A stretch of 64,000 nt of DNA, from positions 117,513,124-117,577,123 of the forward strand of contig OX638371.1 of NCBI GenBank assembly GCA_951812925.1, given 5' to 3'. The DNA is from Calliopum simillimum (Eukaryota > Arthropoda > Insecta > Diptera > Lauxaniidae). A program made the position numbers and the translations under genes. The notes under the pieces are model-generated. The model saw only the letters and a program-made list of their open reading frames with translations. It ran no database searches and was not told where the DNA came from. Below, in pieces: positions 44,206-58,300 of this stretch; within the stretch, counting starts at the first letter, position 1, and every line of letters begins with the position of its first letter.

Positions 44206-46354
44206 TTAATTAAAAATTAATTTTCTTGTAATTAACCGGGAACGGTAAAAAAGTCCATTTTACTTTTCTAATACAGAAAATTTTACTGTAATATCGCGTG
44301 ACGGTAAAAACATATGCACATTTAGACCATTAGCCCAGGAAAATAAGAATATTTCTGCGAAAAAATTCGAAGTGAATTTTTTTCACCGGAATTGTCTTTA
44401 TTAAACATAATGAATAATGTGTAAAAAGTCCATTGAAGTCCATTGTGCGCATAAAAAGTTATTCAGGCTCAAAGGTCGCTAAAATCAGTTTCTTGCAAAT
44501 ATCTCGCTAACGCAAACATTTACAGAAAAATTTTTTTCCACAATATTGTAACACAGGAAATTTCCTATGTAGATGTAAAAAATATTTTCGTGTAGCTTAA
44601 AGTTTAGGAGATAATCCAATTTAAAAAGTTGTGCACAGTTTTTATATGTAAATGCTACGTATAAGTTCATATTAAAATATTTTACTTTTAAAATTGGGAA
44701 TACTATTTAACGAGGAGTCGTAAAAAAACAAAATTAAAAAACCGTTCAAAAGATAATCGAATTTTGTAAACACCGTATTAAATTTTTTTTGGAGCAAAAT
44801 AACATAGTTTATATTTTTCTTTTTTTTTAATTATTAACAGAATAATAGTTTTTAACAGAATAATAGTTTTTTTTTTAAACTTATTAATATTGATTTTTTA
44901 TCTTTTGTTTTAAAATGTACTCAAGTCTATATCTTTTTCTTTTTTTTGTTTCATTACATATTAACTCTTGCTCCTGAAGTAACATAGTTCCCTTTTTAAC
45001 TAATGAAATCGTAATTTGGCAGCACTATTGAAAAAGGTACTAAAAATAATTTCGATTGGCAATGTCAAATAAAATTTCCGTTTCGTCTCTTGACTAGAAG
45101 CGAGACCAAAATTCGTTTCGATACGAAATAGCCTATTCCTGCAATTTTTGTTAAAATATTACGCAGCAGCTGTTGCAAGATGTTTTTATAACTATGTTAC
45201 TACGGCAGTGCTATGCAGTATTGCATTTCCTAAACACTTACACTTCTATTGTAGAAAATTTATATATGTTGGATTTTCTTCTCTATCTAAGCAGTCCTCA
45301 GTGTGATCTAGGAGCTGACAAAATCATATATTTCTACACCATCTGGTTCCTGAGGTAAAAGACATGGCAGAAAGTGATATGAAAGATTTTGTTGGATATC
45401 TCATCAAATTAAATTAATTTCCCAAAATAAAAACACAAAAGATTTATTTTCTTTGACATGCATCAAGTTTATAATTTACTAATAAGTAGATACATAAGTG
45501 TAAATATATAATTTTAAATGTATAACTTTTTGGATTTGTAATTTACGGTTTTTTAAATAAATTTTTGCAAAAATAAGCACGTTTGATTCAAAGTATTTTG
45601 TATCTCTTGTCATAACTGTTGAATAAAAGCCTGTTAGTATTAAAGTAAGTATGTATTACGAATAAATGGAAACGTCTCTATGTGTGCATTGATAATGAGA
45701 AAATTAATAAGCATCTTTCTTAGGTTCAATGGGCGTAGTAATAGTATTCTTAAGCGGAATTTAATTCACAAATAGCGTTTCATTAATAGATTGTATAATT
45801 TTAAGCTTCGTTCTTTAATATTTGTATGTATTTTTCTTGTACGAGAATTCGTTTTTTTTTTAACTTTGTTTACTTTTTTGTATCAAACACAACTTTTACA
45901 AAATTTTGTCTACACATTTTTAACATTTACTATGCATACCTTTTTAAAACTTTTGTAATCAACAAATATCGCATATTGTATTGATAAATAGTAAGAGTAA
46001 TGTGGATAAATATAAATTTGAAATTTCATAATAAATGCGTGTACAAACTGTGCTTTTTTGATATCGTACTTGCGTATATGTTTGTGAGTGGTTTACACTT
46101 TGTGGTGTAAATATAGTATCCTTTTTTGATTCTTTTTTCTTATAAATAAATTTGTCGTAAAACTTAAAATGTTTATTACTGTATTCCAAAAACAGCTTTG
46201 TTGGTTGTGTTTTTTAATATAATTTATGACTTAAATTTAAATCGCTCAGAAGAAAGCAAAATTTTGTAATTAAACAAATTAAAAATTGACAGGCTGATTT
46301 CCTAAATAATGAACATACACTGGTTTACGCAGACACTGTTTATGGGTTGCGTGC

Positions 46355-49300
46355 TTAATTTTGAAAAAGGGTTCGCGTAAACTCAATATAGTCAAGTGCA
46401 TCCTTTATGGATTGTCCAGAGCGTGGTTCTGCATAGGGTTTCATACGCTGCACACAATAGTCGGCCATATCCTTAGTGAGGTTCTATAATGGTTTGAAGT
46501 ACAAAATAAAAAATTTTTTGTTTATTTTTCAGGCGCCCAAGATTTGGGCTTTATTTGGTTTTTTTTTTTGGCGTTATTTCATTTTTTTAACACAAATAAA
46601 ATAGCGCCCAAATTATTTTCATATAAATATATTTTGGGCGTTATTTCCAAAATGATTTATATGAAGATAAGATAATTTGGACGTTATTTGTTTTTTTTTG
46701 CATTATTTTTAACGCCAAAAATTGTTTCTTTTGTTGAAATTTTCAGAAAACTTCGTTTTAGTTTAAGCCGATTTTGACGAAACTTAGCAACTGTATAATT
46801 TCAAATATACATTTTTTACCACAACACTTACACAATAGAGTTCTTCCTTTGTTACGTAGGGACGATCGGAGGCAGTGATTGCGCGGAAGGCATTTTCGAT
46901 TTCTTCGTAGGATTGAACATTTTCAGTTTCTTTTGAAATCATGAATGCAATGTATTCCTGCAGTGAAACATAACCATCGCGATTTGGATCGACAACATCG
47001 AGTATAGCTTCAAATTCTGGATCAGGTTGACCCTCTTCAACCATTGGCAGATCATAACCAAGAGCACGCAGACATGATTTAAATTCTTGATGATTAAGTT
47101 TACCGCTTTTGTCTTTGTCGAAATGTTTAAACATCATTGAAAATTCTTTGAGTGAATCTTCCGAGACACCCGAATGATTACGCGCTTGAATTTGTTGTTC
47201 TAAATTATGTTGCATACGCATGGATAGTTGATCGAGCTGATCCCATTGCTGTGCCAAGCCAACAGTTGAGTGCTCTGTGTATCGGTTATCTAAAATTAAA
47301 TGTTCTTCAAGCAAAGCACCTAGTTCTTCGATCTTCTTCAAATCAACACGACGTGCACGTACTTCAGTGGCTTTAACACGAAGTGCTTCCAATTGTTGCT
47401 CTAAAGAACCGGAGCCTTCCATCATTGATGTTCTAAATTAATATATTTTACATATAAGTAAAAAATTAACATAATTTCTTTATTAATTAAATTTATAAGC
47501 TTTGTGTTTTAAGCAAATACAAAAATAAGTTAGGAAGGCCAAAATAACGCAGACGCTTAAGTAGTGATGTAGTCAATTACACTTAGGCCTCTCTCTGGTT
47601 TTAATTTGACTAGATAAAACACAACAGGGGCGACGGTAAGGTAAGGTACGTTTCAAAATACGAGTACTTGTATATTTGAAACTCTTCATTCCATAACGCT
47701 CGTTGGTGACTCACAAGTTCGTCTGTACCGATAAACGAACCGCTTGGTATTTCATCATGTGCATCGTCAAATTCAATTACCTCAGCGCCTGTATGTTTTT
47801 CCTCTTAAGTAAATTCTGATTGCTGTAGTTTTGGGAAATCTAATTACTTTCCGTTTTGTAAAGGCATGAGCGCTTTTAATGTACATCTCCATTTTATGAC
47901 GAAGATGCGCATTTCTGTTCTTCCGAATGGAAATGAATATGCGTGGACTATGCGGGTAATGTGGTGCGCCCTTTTTTTTCCCATATTAAAGACTGTATAA
48001 CAATTCTGATTATTTGTGGACATTAAAACGCGAAAAACATATTTTATACGATCTTCGGCATTTCTATTATGCTCCTTACACGTGTGCAATTTCTTAACTG
48101 TTAAGTTGACTTTTTTTAGTACGCTCTGAGTAATTAAATAATTTCCTCAGAACTCTGTTTTCTAAAATTCAAATAACTCTAATGCAATTGTGGAACTATT
48201 ATTCAATGAAAAAATATATTAACAAGTCTGATTTCATATTTCTTTTATATAATCAATGATAATTTCAAAAAAGTGATGTATTCGGGTAATGAGGAATACC
48301 CCATATTATATACCGAATATCAACTGTGATTACTATTTAACCTTAAAAAGCTAATTGCATGTGTGAGAAAGCTGAGTTTGAGTAATGTGGAGTACTATTT
48401 TACGTATGATTCGGGAACCCTTATTACTTATTCACTTGTTAGTATGAATTTGGTTTATCTTACTAAAAAATATTCTTTAATAAGCCTGTAAAGCCATTTC
48501 GTAGCAAATATAATCTAAAAAAATGTGATTAACGGTACTACTTTAGGAAATGGACAGGGTGAGCCACATTACCCGACACTTTTCTTTTCCAGCTATTTTG
48601 AGGTAGTTTCAATTTAACTGGGCTCACGCTTGAAAATGATAATATTTTAGTTTATGAATTATCTAATAGTTAAAACAGTAGAATAACTAATACAAACTAA
48701 TTGACCAAATTAAATTACTGCCATTACTTTGAAAGAAATAGGTAAAAACAGAAAAGGTAACCACATTAGCCTAATTTACTCTATGGATAAAATTTATGTG
48801 TAGTATGGAAGCAATGGCATAAGGAGAAGACTATCTTAATGTTGTAATCGATTCAATAATCAAACTAAGCCTTCAATAAGTGCAGCAAAGTATGTTTGCA
48901 CCCCAAGTTAATATTTTCATAATAATACCTTAGCCCTCATGCAAAGGACAATCGCAACTGATTAGGCATTTTTTAAGTTTCTTGATAAATGTATGTAAAC
49001 TTTTTCTCCGTTGTTAGAATTGTTAATAGCTCAAGCAGCTAGTGTTATAAAATAATAACAGAAATGTCGTATTAATTTTATAACGCTTTACTGTATTATA
49101 TTGCATTACCCTTGACCATTATAACCGAGCATATAATATCTAAATAGAGAAAATTGTGTGTAAATTAATATAACTCTTATATAAAACTATAAATAACAAA
49201 ATTTTGTTCATTCTGCTGAGCAGGTTAGCAATCTTTACCACTATTATTAAAGTGGAAGAATGTTTATCAATTTGCTAATGGTAGCAGATTTATATTGCAA

Positions 49301-52300
49301 TCGATGAGTTAAAAGTTAATTCATACATTAACAATATTCTTACCTTGTTTCAGTAAGCCATTGATGGAAGAGATTTGCATGCTTTGCGAATTCCTTGCGC
49401 AATTTGTCGTTCTCTTCTTGTCTTTTTGCCTCTTTTGCCAATTCGCCATCTCGTTCCTCTATGATCTTTTGCAGATTACGCCATGTTTCTTCAAGAGCTT
49501 CCATGGTAAACCAAGTATACGGATTCGGCCCAACATTGAAGCTCTTGATTTTTTGGTCTAGTTCTGCTAATGCCTTAAAGTCAGCCTCGGCTGATGACAA
49601 AGACGCTTGGAATTGGGCATGAGCTTCTCGCAAAGCACGTATTTCTTCGATCGAATTGCAACGTACAGGATCAGTAAGATCCTCTTCGGCATTTTCGAAC
49701 CAAGAATTAAAAGCCGATGCTTTTTTGGCGAATGTCAAGTAGAGTTCTTCGATTTGACGGAATTGTTCTTGCATAGCCAAAAGACGTTGCTTACGTGTTT
49801 CAGATGCGTCACGTAATTTTTGCCAACGTGAAACAACATCTTCATGGCGTTTCAATATAGCTGGCGATTGGGCGTGATTAGCATTTATAAGTTGGTCCTT
49901 TAGTGCAGTAATATTATGAATGCCCTCTTGTTCGAAAGCATTGAGGCCTAAGTGAATAATGTAAAGCAGAAATTTATTGTTAGATTTGATAAAAATTATT
50001 AAAACGATCCACTTAAAGCAGCCTCAACTTACCAGCATCAAATGTCTCTTGCTTGGTTAACAGCGTTTGCACGGTCGACAAGTCACGTCCGTATTCATCA
50101 GATCGTACATAATTCTCTTTATCTGCGATCCAGCTTTCTACCACATCAGCTTTCCACATAAACTGCAAATATGCAGAGTTATCCAATAAAGCGCCCTTAC
50201 GACGTGCAGCCAAAGCATTCAAGTTTTCTAATTTATTTCGCAATTGTTGACAACGTTGACTTATAGAATCGCCATGATGATTTTTAGCTTCAACCAAGTC
50301 GGTGCCCTGTTCGCAAATCAAGGAGCAGCGATCTTTATGAGCAGCAAAATCGGTCTCAAAAGCGTCATGCTTTTTCAGGAGGCCTTGTACTGCAGCCATT
50401 GAGTCACCATAATCATCAACCGAGAGCAATTGCTGCTTTTCGGTAATCCAAGCTTCCTCTTCTTCAACCTGTGCTAGGAACTGTTGATAAATAAGGGATT
50501 CATCAAGCTTCTGACCACGAGTAGCAGCCAAATTCTTCAACTCTGCCCATGCCTGGTTGAGTGCCTTAAGACGCTGTTCAATTTCGGGTACACCCAGGTT
50601 GGAAACATCCATTAGTTTCTCTCCAGCTTCTTGGACAGCTTGGATGGCCGGTTCATGGGAAGCAAGTTCAGCTTCCAAACGTTTGTGTTTCTTTTTAAGA
50701 TTTTGCACACCAGTTAAATCACGACCGTAATCATCTGAGCCTACCAACAATTTTTTCTCTTTAATCCAGCTTTCTTCGTCAGCAATATCACGGAAGAACT
50801 GATGCAATGTTAGTGCCTCATTCAAACGTGCCTGACGATGTGCAGCTAAATTGCATATACGCTCATAACGTTCATTAATACTCTGTCGCTTCTCCTGTAT
50901 ACCAGCGCTATCGAATTGACCGCTGTCAACCAAGGAATCGGCCTGGCTGTTCATGTCTTTAATGCGATCTTCATGCGCAATTATATCCGCTTCAACCAAC
51001 TGATGTTTCTTCATAAGGTTTTGAACCGAAGCCAAATCCTTGCCAGAATCTTCAGTGGTCAGCAAACTCTCGACCTCGCCCAACCAGAAGTCCAAATCCT
51101 TGACAGCAGCAATATAAGTGCGTTGTTTGTTGGCCTCTTTCAATTTCAATGATTTCTCAGTTGTCTTATGAGTAAGATACTCCCACTGATCTGCGATCTG
51201 TGTAAGTCGCTTTTGTACAGCGTCCTCAGAGCCACTACATTGCTTTTTGTCAATCAAATTCTCTCCCATTGCAAGAACGCTTTGAATGCGATCAGCATTG
51301 GCCGCAAGCTCTGCTTCGAAAGCTTGATGTTTTTGATGCTTGGATTGAATGTTTGCAGGATCTTTGTAGCTTTCTTCAGTAGCCAATTGCAATTTTTCAG
51401 CGATCCAATTCTCAATTTCATCGGCATCACGTGAGAATTGCTGCAAAGTTTGTTCATCACCCAAGCGTGAGCGTTTTTCAATAAGACCTTCCTTCAGATG
51501 GCGCCAGCGTTCCAAAACTTGTTTGCGCTTTTCATCAATCACATTGGAAGCATAATGGTTCTGATTGATTAGTGTATCGGCAAGTACTTGCAAAGCAGCA
51601 ATCTTTTCTTCATGACCATTAATAGCCTTATCGAAGTCCTCATGCTTTTTAATCAAAGCCTCCACATTGTCACCCTTATCATCACCATCAACATCATCGG
51701 CATTAAGAAAAGCTTCACGGGCTGACATCCAATTTTCGGCTTGTTCACAATCTCTCATGTACAATTGCAAATCTAAATTTTGCTCCAATTGCAGACGACG
51801 CTCGGTCCATGCCTTTTCAAGCTCATCACGTGTCTTGGCTAAATCTTCAATTTTCTCTTTAATATCAGGTGAAGCATAATGATTAGCTTGTAGCAACTCA
51901 TTGCCGAATTGCTCAAAAGCGGCAAAAGTACCAGCACGTGCATCAATTTCAGTGCGATGTTCCTATTGTAGAGTTAGGGTTGATGTCAAAGAAAACAAAT
52001 TAAAATAAGATCAACTACGCAAAAAATTAAAAAAAGCATTTCAATATAAAACAACAACAATTTGTCAATTCGGCTTAATTAAACAATGTTAGATCAACAA
52101 CAAATAATTAAGAGTGAAAGTTTGGTTTTAGTCAAAAACAACAAATATGGAAAAACAAAAAAAAAAAAAAAAAAAACATGAAAAACATATTATTATTTAT
52201 AATCTAATCAGTGGAGCGAAGAATGATTTTTCTTTCTTCAAATTAAAAATCCTCAATGTTCAAATCTTTAATTTATCATAAAGCATATAAGTAACCATAT

Positions 52301-55300
52301 ATACAATTCTTAATACACGAACAAAGTTGAAAGGTAAAGAAACTCAAGGACTATCTGAATCACCCACATGTGAGGAGTAGTTGAACAAAAGGTAACATTT
52401 CCAGTTTTTGTCTTTTTGCTTTTTTTTTTGAAGAATCGTATGTAAATCTATGAACTACGCATTCCAGTTGAATTTGACGGTTCAAAGAATAACAGTTCCG
52501 AAGAAAAACGCGTTTTTCGTCGATTTCCGAACAAAAAGTAACATTTCCACTCCACTTACAATTTTTTTGTAGTTCTGACGAAAAATTACATTTACCTATT
52601 GTATTTAATACTAATCACTAATCATAGTCTTCGTCGAACATTTTCAGTTGCTTTTATTGCTCCCACAAGGCATAATTTCAGTCTAATGATTACACTGTTC
52701 AACGGCAAAAAATTATCTGAGTTCAGACCATGAAATTATTATTGCTTGCTATTGACATAATAGAACTGCATTTACAAAATTTTTCCATCACGTCTCAATT
52801 TTCAGATAAATTGACAAATCCAAAATCACGACTTACATCCGCGCGAAAATAAATTAAAAAAATTTAATCCATCAGAATTTTTTTAAAAAAAATGTCAAAC
52901 GATTCTAAAAATAGCAGTAATTTCAAATCTTGAAAAAATTTTGAAATCGGTCCGGCAGATTTTTTTGTATGCCCGTTTAATTGAGAAAATGTACTGAAAA
53001 AACCAAAAACCATCATACAAAAGCTATTGAATTTTTGTATCATAACTATTTGGAAATAAAAGTACTTGTATGATTTTCTGTATGTACATTTTTTGTTCAA
53101 AAGGAAATAAGTTGGTTATTCATGGTCCAAATTAAGTTAAAATAATGACGCACAAGTTCGTGAAGTTTTTTTAATTTTGTATTGATTTAGGCAAGATTTA
53201 TGTAATTAGAGATTGTTGATTTTTGGTTTTTTCAGTACAATTTCTCAATTAAAAGGGCATATAAAAAAATCTGCCAGACCGATTTCAAAATTTTTTTCAG
53301 ATTTGAAATTATAGTTATTTTCTGAATCGTTTGACATTGTTTTTTTTTTAAATTCTGACGGATTAAAATTTTCCATTTATTTTAGTCGTGATTTTGGATT
53401 TGTCAATTTATCTGAAAATTGAGACGTGATGGAAAAATTTTGTAAATGCAGTTCTATTATGTCAATAGCAAAGAATAATAATTTTATGGTCTGAACTCAG
53501 ATAAAAACAAAAACCTTAAATTCGTTGAACAGTGTTTTCAAAAAGTAAAATTTCCAACATTTCTTGACAAAAGGTAACATTTCCAAATTTCAAACTCAGT
53601 TATCTTCATTAATATGAAATTTTTTCAATGCGTAAAAACGCGATTATAAGGCAGTTTTTTTAGTGTATATTTATGCATAAACATATTTTTAAAAAAAAAT
53701 ATGCTACCTTTTTTAATCACATTTTATTGATTTCTGAAAAAAAAGGAAACATGGAAATGTTACTTTTTGTTCGATTACTCCTCATGTGAAGATACATCTA
53801 TAATTATCTGAATAATTCAAATAAGTAATAATCCGCTACAAGCAAAAGTTTAGAAACGCTAATTTCTCAGAAATGTAGTTTGACAAATCTATCTTGCGCT
53901 ACGTTATCCACTAGAGGTACCGATGGTGGGATAGCGTGGACCTAAAACGAAAAGTTTCTAGTGTTAATTTAGGTTTTTCTGAACTGAACTGTTTTGCAAA
54001 AATGTGAAATATACTAAACAAAGAACAAAGGAATCTTTCAACTTAGTGTTATCAACTTAGGTATGAAAGGTGCATGACATTTGGAGTGGGCGTGTCACGA
54101 ATAATACAAGCAAAAAGATAAAATCTGTACAAAAGGAATTATAAAAATGCGGTATGGGAAAACTTACTGAAATCAAAAGTGCTCAATGAGATTTTATATT
54201 AGTGGTATTCACGATGTAGGGCAGCTGGTAGGGCAGATGAGCAAAATAGCATAGTGTAAGCCAAGTTAGTGAACGACTGTGTAGCATCATTGTTAAAGAG
54301 CTACGAAATCACGTGGTTTTTGTTTACTTTTGAAAAACAAAAAAATTTTGTGTCAAAATTTATGAATCAAAATTTGTGAAAATTCGTACTATGGAAGAAT
54401 GAAAAATGTCCAATAGCTGTGCAACAGAATTTTAATTTGCAAAAAAATAAAAAATTTAATTTTTTTTAAACCCAAATGTCAACATAATTCGACACATTTT
54501 GCTGTAGTAGAAAAGCTATTCAAATTTACTTACTTGTTTTGTGTAGCAAAAGAGCTAACTTGTAACTAAATTTCTTTAATGTATTTTGTTGTTGCTTAGA
54601 GCAGATTTGCTCTTTTATCCTTTTGCCACACTAGCTGCCCTACTTCGTGAATACCGTTATTGATTCACAAAAACAGACAAAATACAATTTTATTGTAAAT
54701 TAAGGACTACAAGTCCTTAGTCCAAGTTAAGACTACAAGTATCATGTATTCACATTTTAACTGTTATTGCAGCGTAAGGTATGTAATTTTTGGTGCAATT
54801 TTCGATTTCATGAATGTTTTTTTTAGATACAAGAAGGAAAAAGATGTGAGGAAAACTCCATAAAAACTTCAAAAAAAGTTATTAAACAATTAAATTGTAT
54901 AAACAAAGTCCCTGCTAAGGTGCTATTCAGTTGCAGAAACCAGCATGCATGCTTTTAGCAATTATGAATCATGCTTGTAGCATTCATGAATCATACTTGT
55001 AGCATTCATGAACCATGCTTGTAGGAAAAAAGCGTAAAATTCATACAAATTATTTAAACCTGTTTTTGAAAACAATTTGCATCTTGAAATCACATTAACG
55101 AAACAATTACTCGAAAGCATGAGAGAATCATGGATGAATCATAGTAGCAATCAAAATCATTTGACATTCCTGTACAAAAAAGAAAAGAGCGATCTTTTAG
55201 AACGGCATGCATGCGAAGCACCCCAAAGAGGCATGATTCATTATTCAATCATGATTATTTTTGCAACTGCAAAAATATGAGTTTCCAAAAAAAAAATTAT

Positions 55301-58300
55301 TATTTTATTAACCTAAACCTAATAGACAATCTTGATACCGTAGTTCGATAGGTTTTATGATTTATTTACATTTAATAAATGTGACTTCAACATAAAATTT
55401 TAGTCTAAGAAAATTGTCATAGCTGCGACGTTCTTTCACTCAGAGCAGCATCACCGTAAGTTTCTGAGAGCATTCGATGCGCTTCAGCTGCATTTTTTTT
55501 CGAATTGTAACAGAAAAGTAAAACTTCCCGCAAATGGCGAGAATTGGGCACATAAACGGACATTTTCGAGCGTGAATAATACAAAAACAAGAACAACTGT
55601 CACTGAAACGGCGATGACAATTCGTTAGGCACTGTCCACACTCACTTTAAAGGCATTATCATCTATGTATTTCAACCAGCCTCAGCCGGTACAGCCACCT
55701 ATCGGAAAACGGCGGAAGCAAAGTTGTACACCCAATAAATTGTCTTTAAAAATAATAAGATCATTTCGATTTCGATATCAAAATATATGACAGCAAAATC
55801 GATTTAGTTCGAATCGAAATCAAATTACATGATTAGGGTGAACAATTAAGTGATTATAGTGTATTTCCTAGATCTATGCGGAGTGCAGACTTATTTTATA
55901 ATTTACTCAGAGGCGAAGAAGTTGCTTGAATTTTAATTTATTTATTAGAATTTGGGGTTTTCAATAATAATTATTTTGATCAATTTATTATACCAATTTA
56001 TTCCCTGGTCGAAAATCTTAAGTAGTTCTTACAAAAATTATTTTTTGAAATGCTTAGATTATTAGGTGGCTCACTTGAGAAATTTTTGACTAGCTACATA
56101 AATATATAAAATGCTACTACTGCAAAAATATGCACAATGAAATTTTATAAGATATGTCCTTACTAATACAACATTAGTTGAGCACTGTTAATGGTTGACT
56201 TGCACATAGTCAAAGTTGACCATATGCTTTCTCAGCAAGAGTTATTCAGTAAGGTTCAGTGTTGTTAATAACATTTGGAATGGGCGATATAAACAGCGTT
56301 ATTTTTTTTTTAAGTTAAAAAAGATTAAACACAAAAATATAGCACGGACAAATAGAAATTTAATGCAACAATGTTGTTTGTGCTTTAAGGTACACAGCTT
56401 TATTTGCAAATAAAATATGATTTGATGAAACTACCTCTGTAGGAATGGTACCGGTGGGTCCAAATATGAATTCAATTTCAGCACGATGAGCCTAGGGTTT
56501 TTGTGATTTTAATGTTAAGAATTTGAATGTTTTCGATATTGTCATAAAATAAATATTTGCACATTGTTTTACGTATCGTTTTTTCGTGAGAGTCGGGAAC
56601 AAACCATCATGTGAAACAAAAAAGCAACATACGAAACAGATAAATATGTATGTATGTGTGTATAATGAATAAATAAAGCTCATACTTTCGTTTCCAGGCG
56701 ATGGCAGGTGTTATTAAAAGGGATTCGTTAAAATTTTATCGTAGAGTATTTTAAAATTATCTACAGATTTTACCGAGTTAATAATACAACTAGACATTTA
56801 CATTTTTGATCTTTTTAGTTAAGTATCTAATAATATGAAAAAGAGGTTTACGTCTTATCTAGTCAATTTTTGGTTGAAATGTAGTCTCCATCCGACTATA
56901 TGCAAAAAACCAAAACTTCAAAATTCCATACAAAAATTGAATTTCAAAAAACTTAAAAAGCGTTTTCTCAATAATGAAGATACCTTGTTGTAGTTATAAC
57001 CCGACGATATGTTTGTATATGCGAATTTGAAATCTGGAGATTGTTTTGAAATACTCTACATCAAATTTGAGTCATCCATTTTAATAATACCAGCCGCAGC
57101 TTGAAGGCAACCGTGCGTAGATTTCTAAAAGCCTTAAAGTTCAAAAATTATTTTTTAACATAACTTTTCAAAAATAGTTTTTTCTTAATCTGTAAAATTT
57201 TATAAGACAAAATATTTTTATTGCTTTTCAATGTAAATGAAACGTAAGTGACACGATAATTATTTTTTGCATCATTTAAAAATCACATAGATATCATTAT
57301 CATCATGACGAAATACTTTTCAATTATATTTAAAACTTTAAAACTTTTTGGACTTTATAATTAATCAATACGTCAAAAGAATTGTTCTCCCCCTTTAAAA
57401 TTTAACTTACCTGATGGCGTTCAATTAGAGCTTCTGCGCCAGTGACATCGTTAGCCAATTCATCAGATGTTACCAAACTCATCATAGAATTAATCCATGC
57501 AAGCAAATCGCGATAATCACTGAGAAACCGTTGCAAGTCATAGGAGTCTAATAGTTTTTCTTTGCGCAATGTGGCCTTTGTTATTATTTGATCCCACATT
57601 TCGTTAATTTCTTTTTGCTTGGCGTAGGTTTGCTCAGCAGTGTCAGGATGTGTTTGCATTAAACGGTTGGCGGTCTCATCCAACTGACGTATCTTATCAC
57701 GTAGTGCGGCCAAATCTCTTTCAACACCTTCATGCTTACGCTGCAATGTTTGTACACTGCGTAAATCTTTTCCAAGGTCATCATTATTTAGGGCATTCTC
57801 TTTTTCAGCAATCCAATCTTTTGTCTCATCAATGTCACGATGGAAACGTTGAACTTCATGCGCTGAGCCCAACTGACTTGCTTTTTCAGTTGTCAGTTGT
57901 TGCAAGTTATTCCATTTATCGTTCAAATCTTGCATTTGAGTTTGAATCTTAAGAGCAGCTTCAGTTTGACCCAATGAAGTCAGTTGTACAGCAATTTCGT
58001 TCATGTTAGCCAATCGGACCTCATTGGCTTTCAAGTCATCACTAAAATCATCAAATTTCTTTTGCAATACTTCTACTTCTTCTAGATCTTCACCAACGAC
58101 ATCGGCAATTTGTGCATGATTCTCCTTGTCTTTGATCCAATGGGCTAAATCAGCTGCTTCGCGTACCAGGACGTATGCCTTTACAGTTTCATTCAGTTTA
58201 TTTTGGCGCTCACGGGCCAAGGCAAGTAGATTATCATATTGGGAGTTTATTTGATTTTGACGCTTAGTGATTGAGTGGTTATCGACGAGATTTTGTTGGC

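Noticed and set aside
49361..51879. Plus-strand frames opposite alpha-spectrin exons (also 57650-60275)
   Set aside because: Shadows of a strongly supported minus-strand gene.
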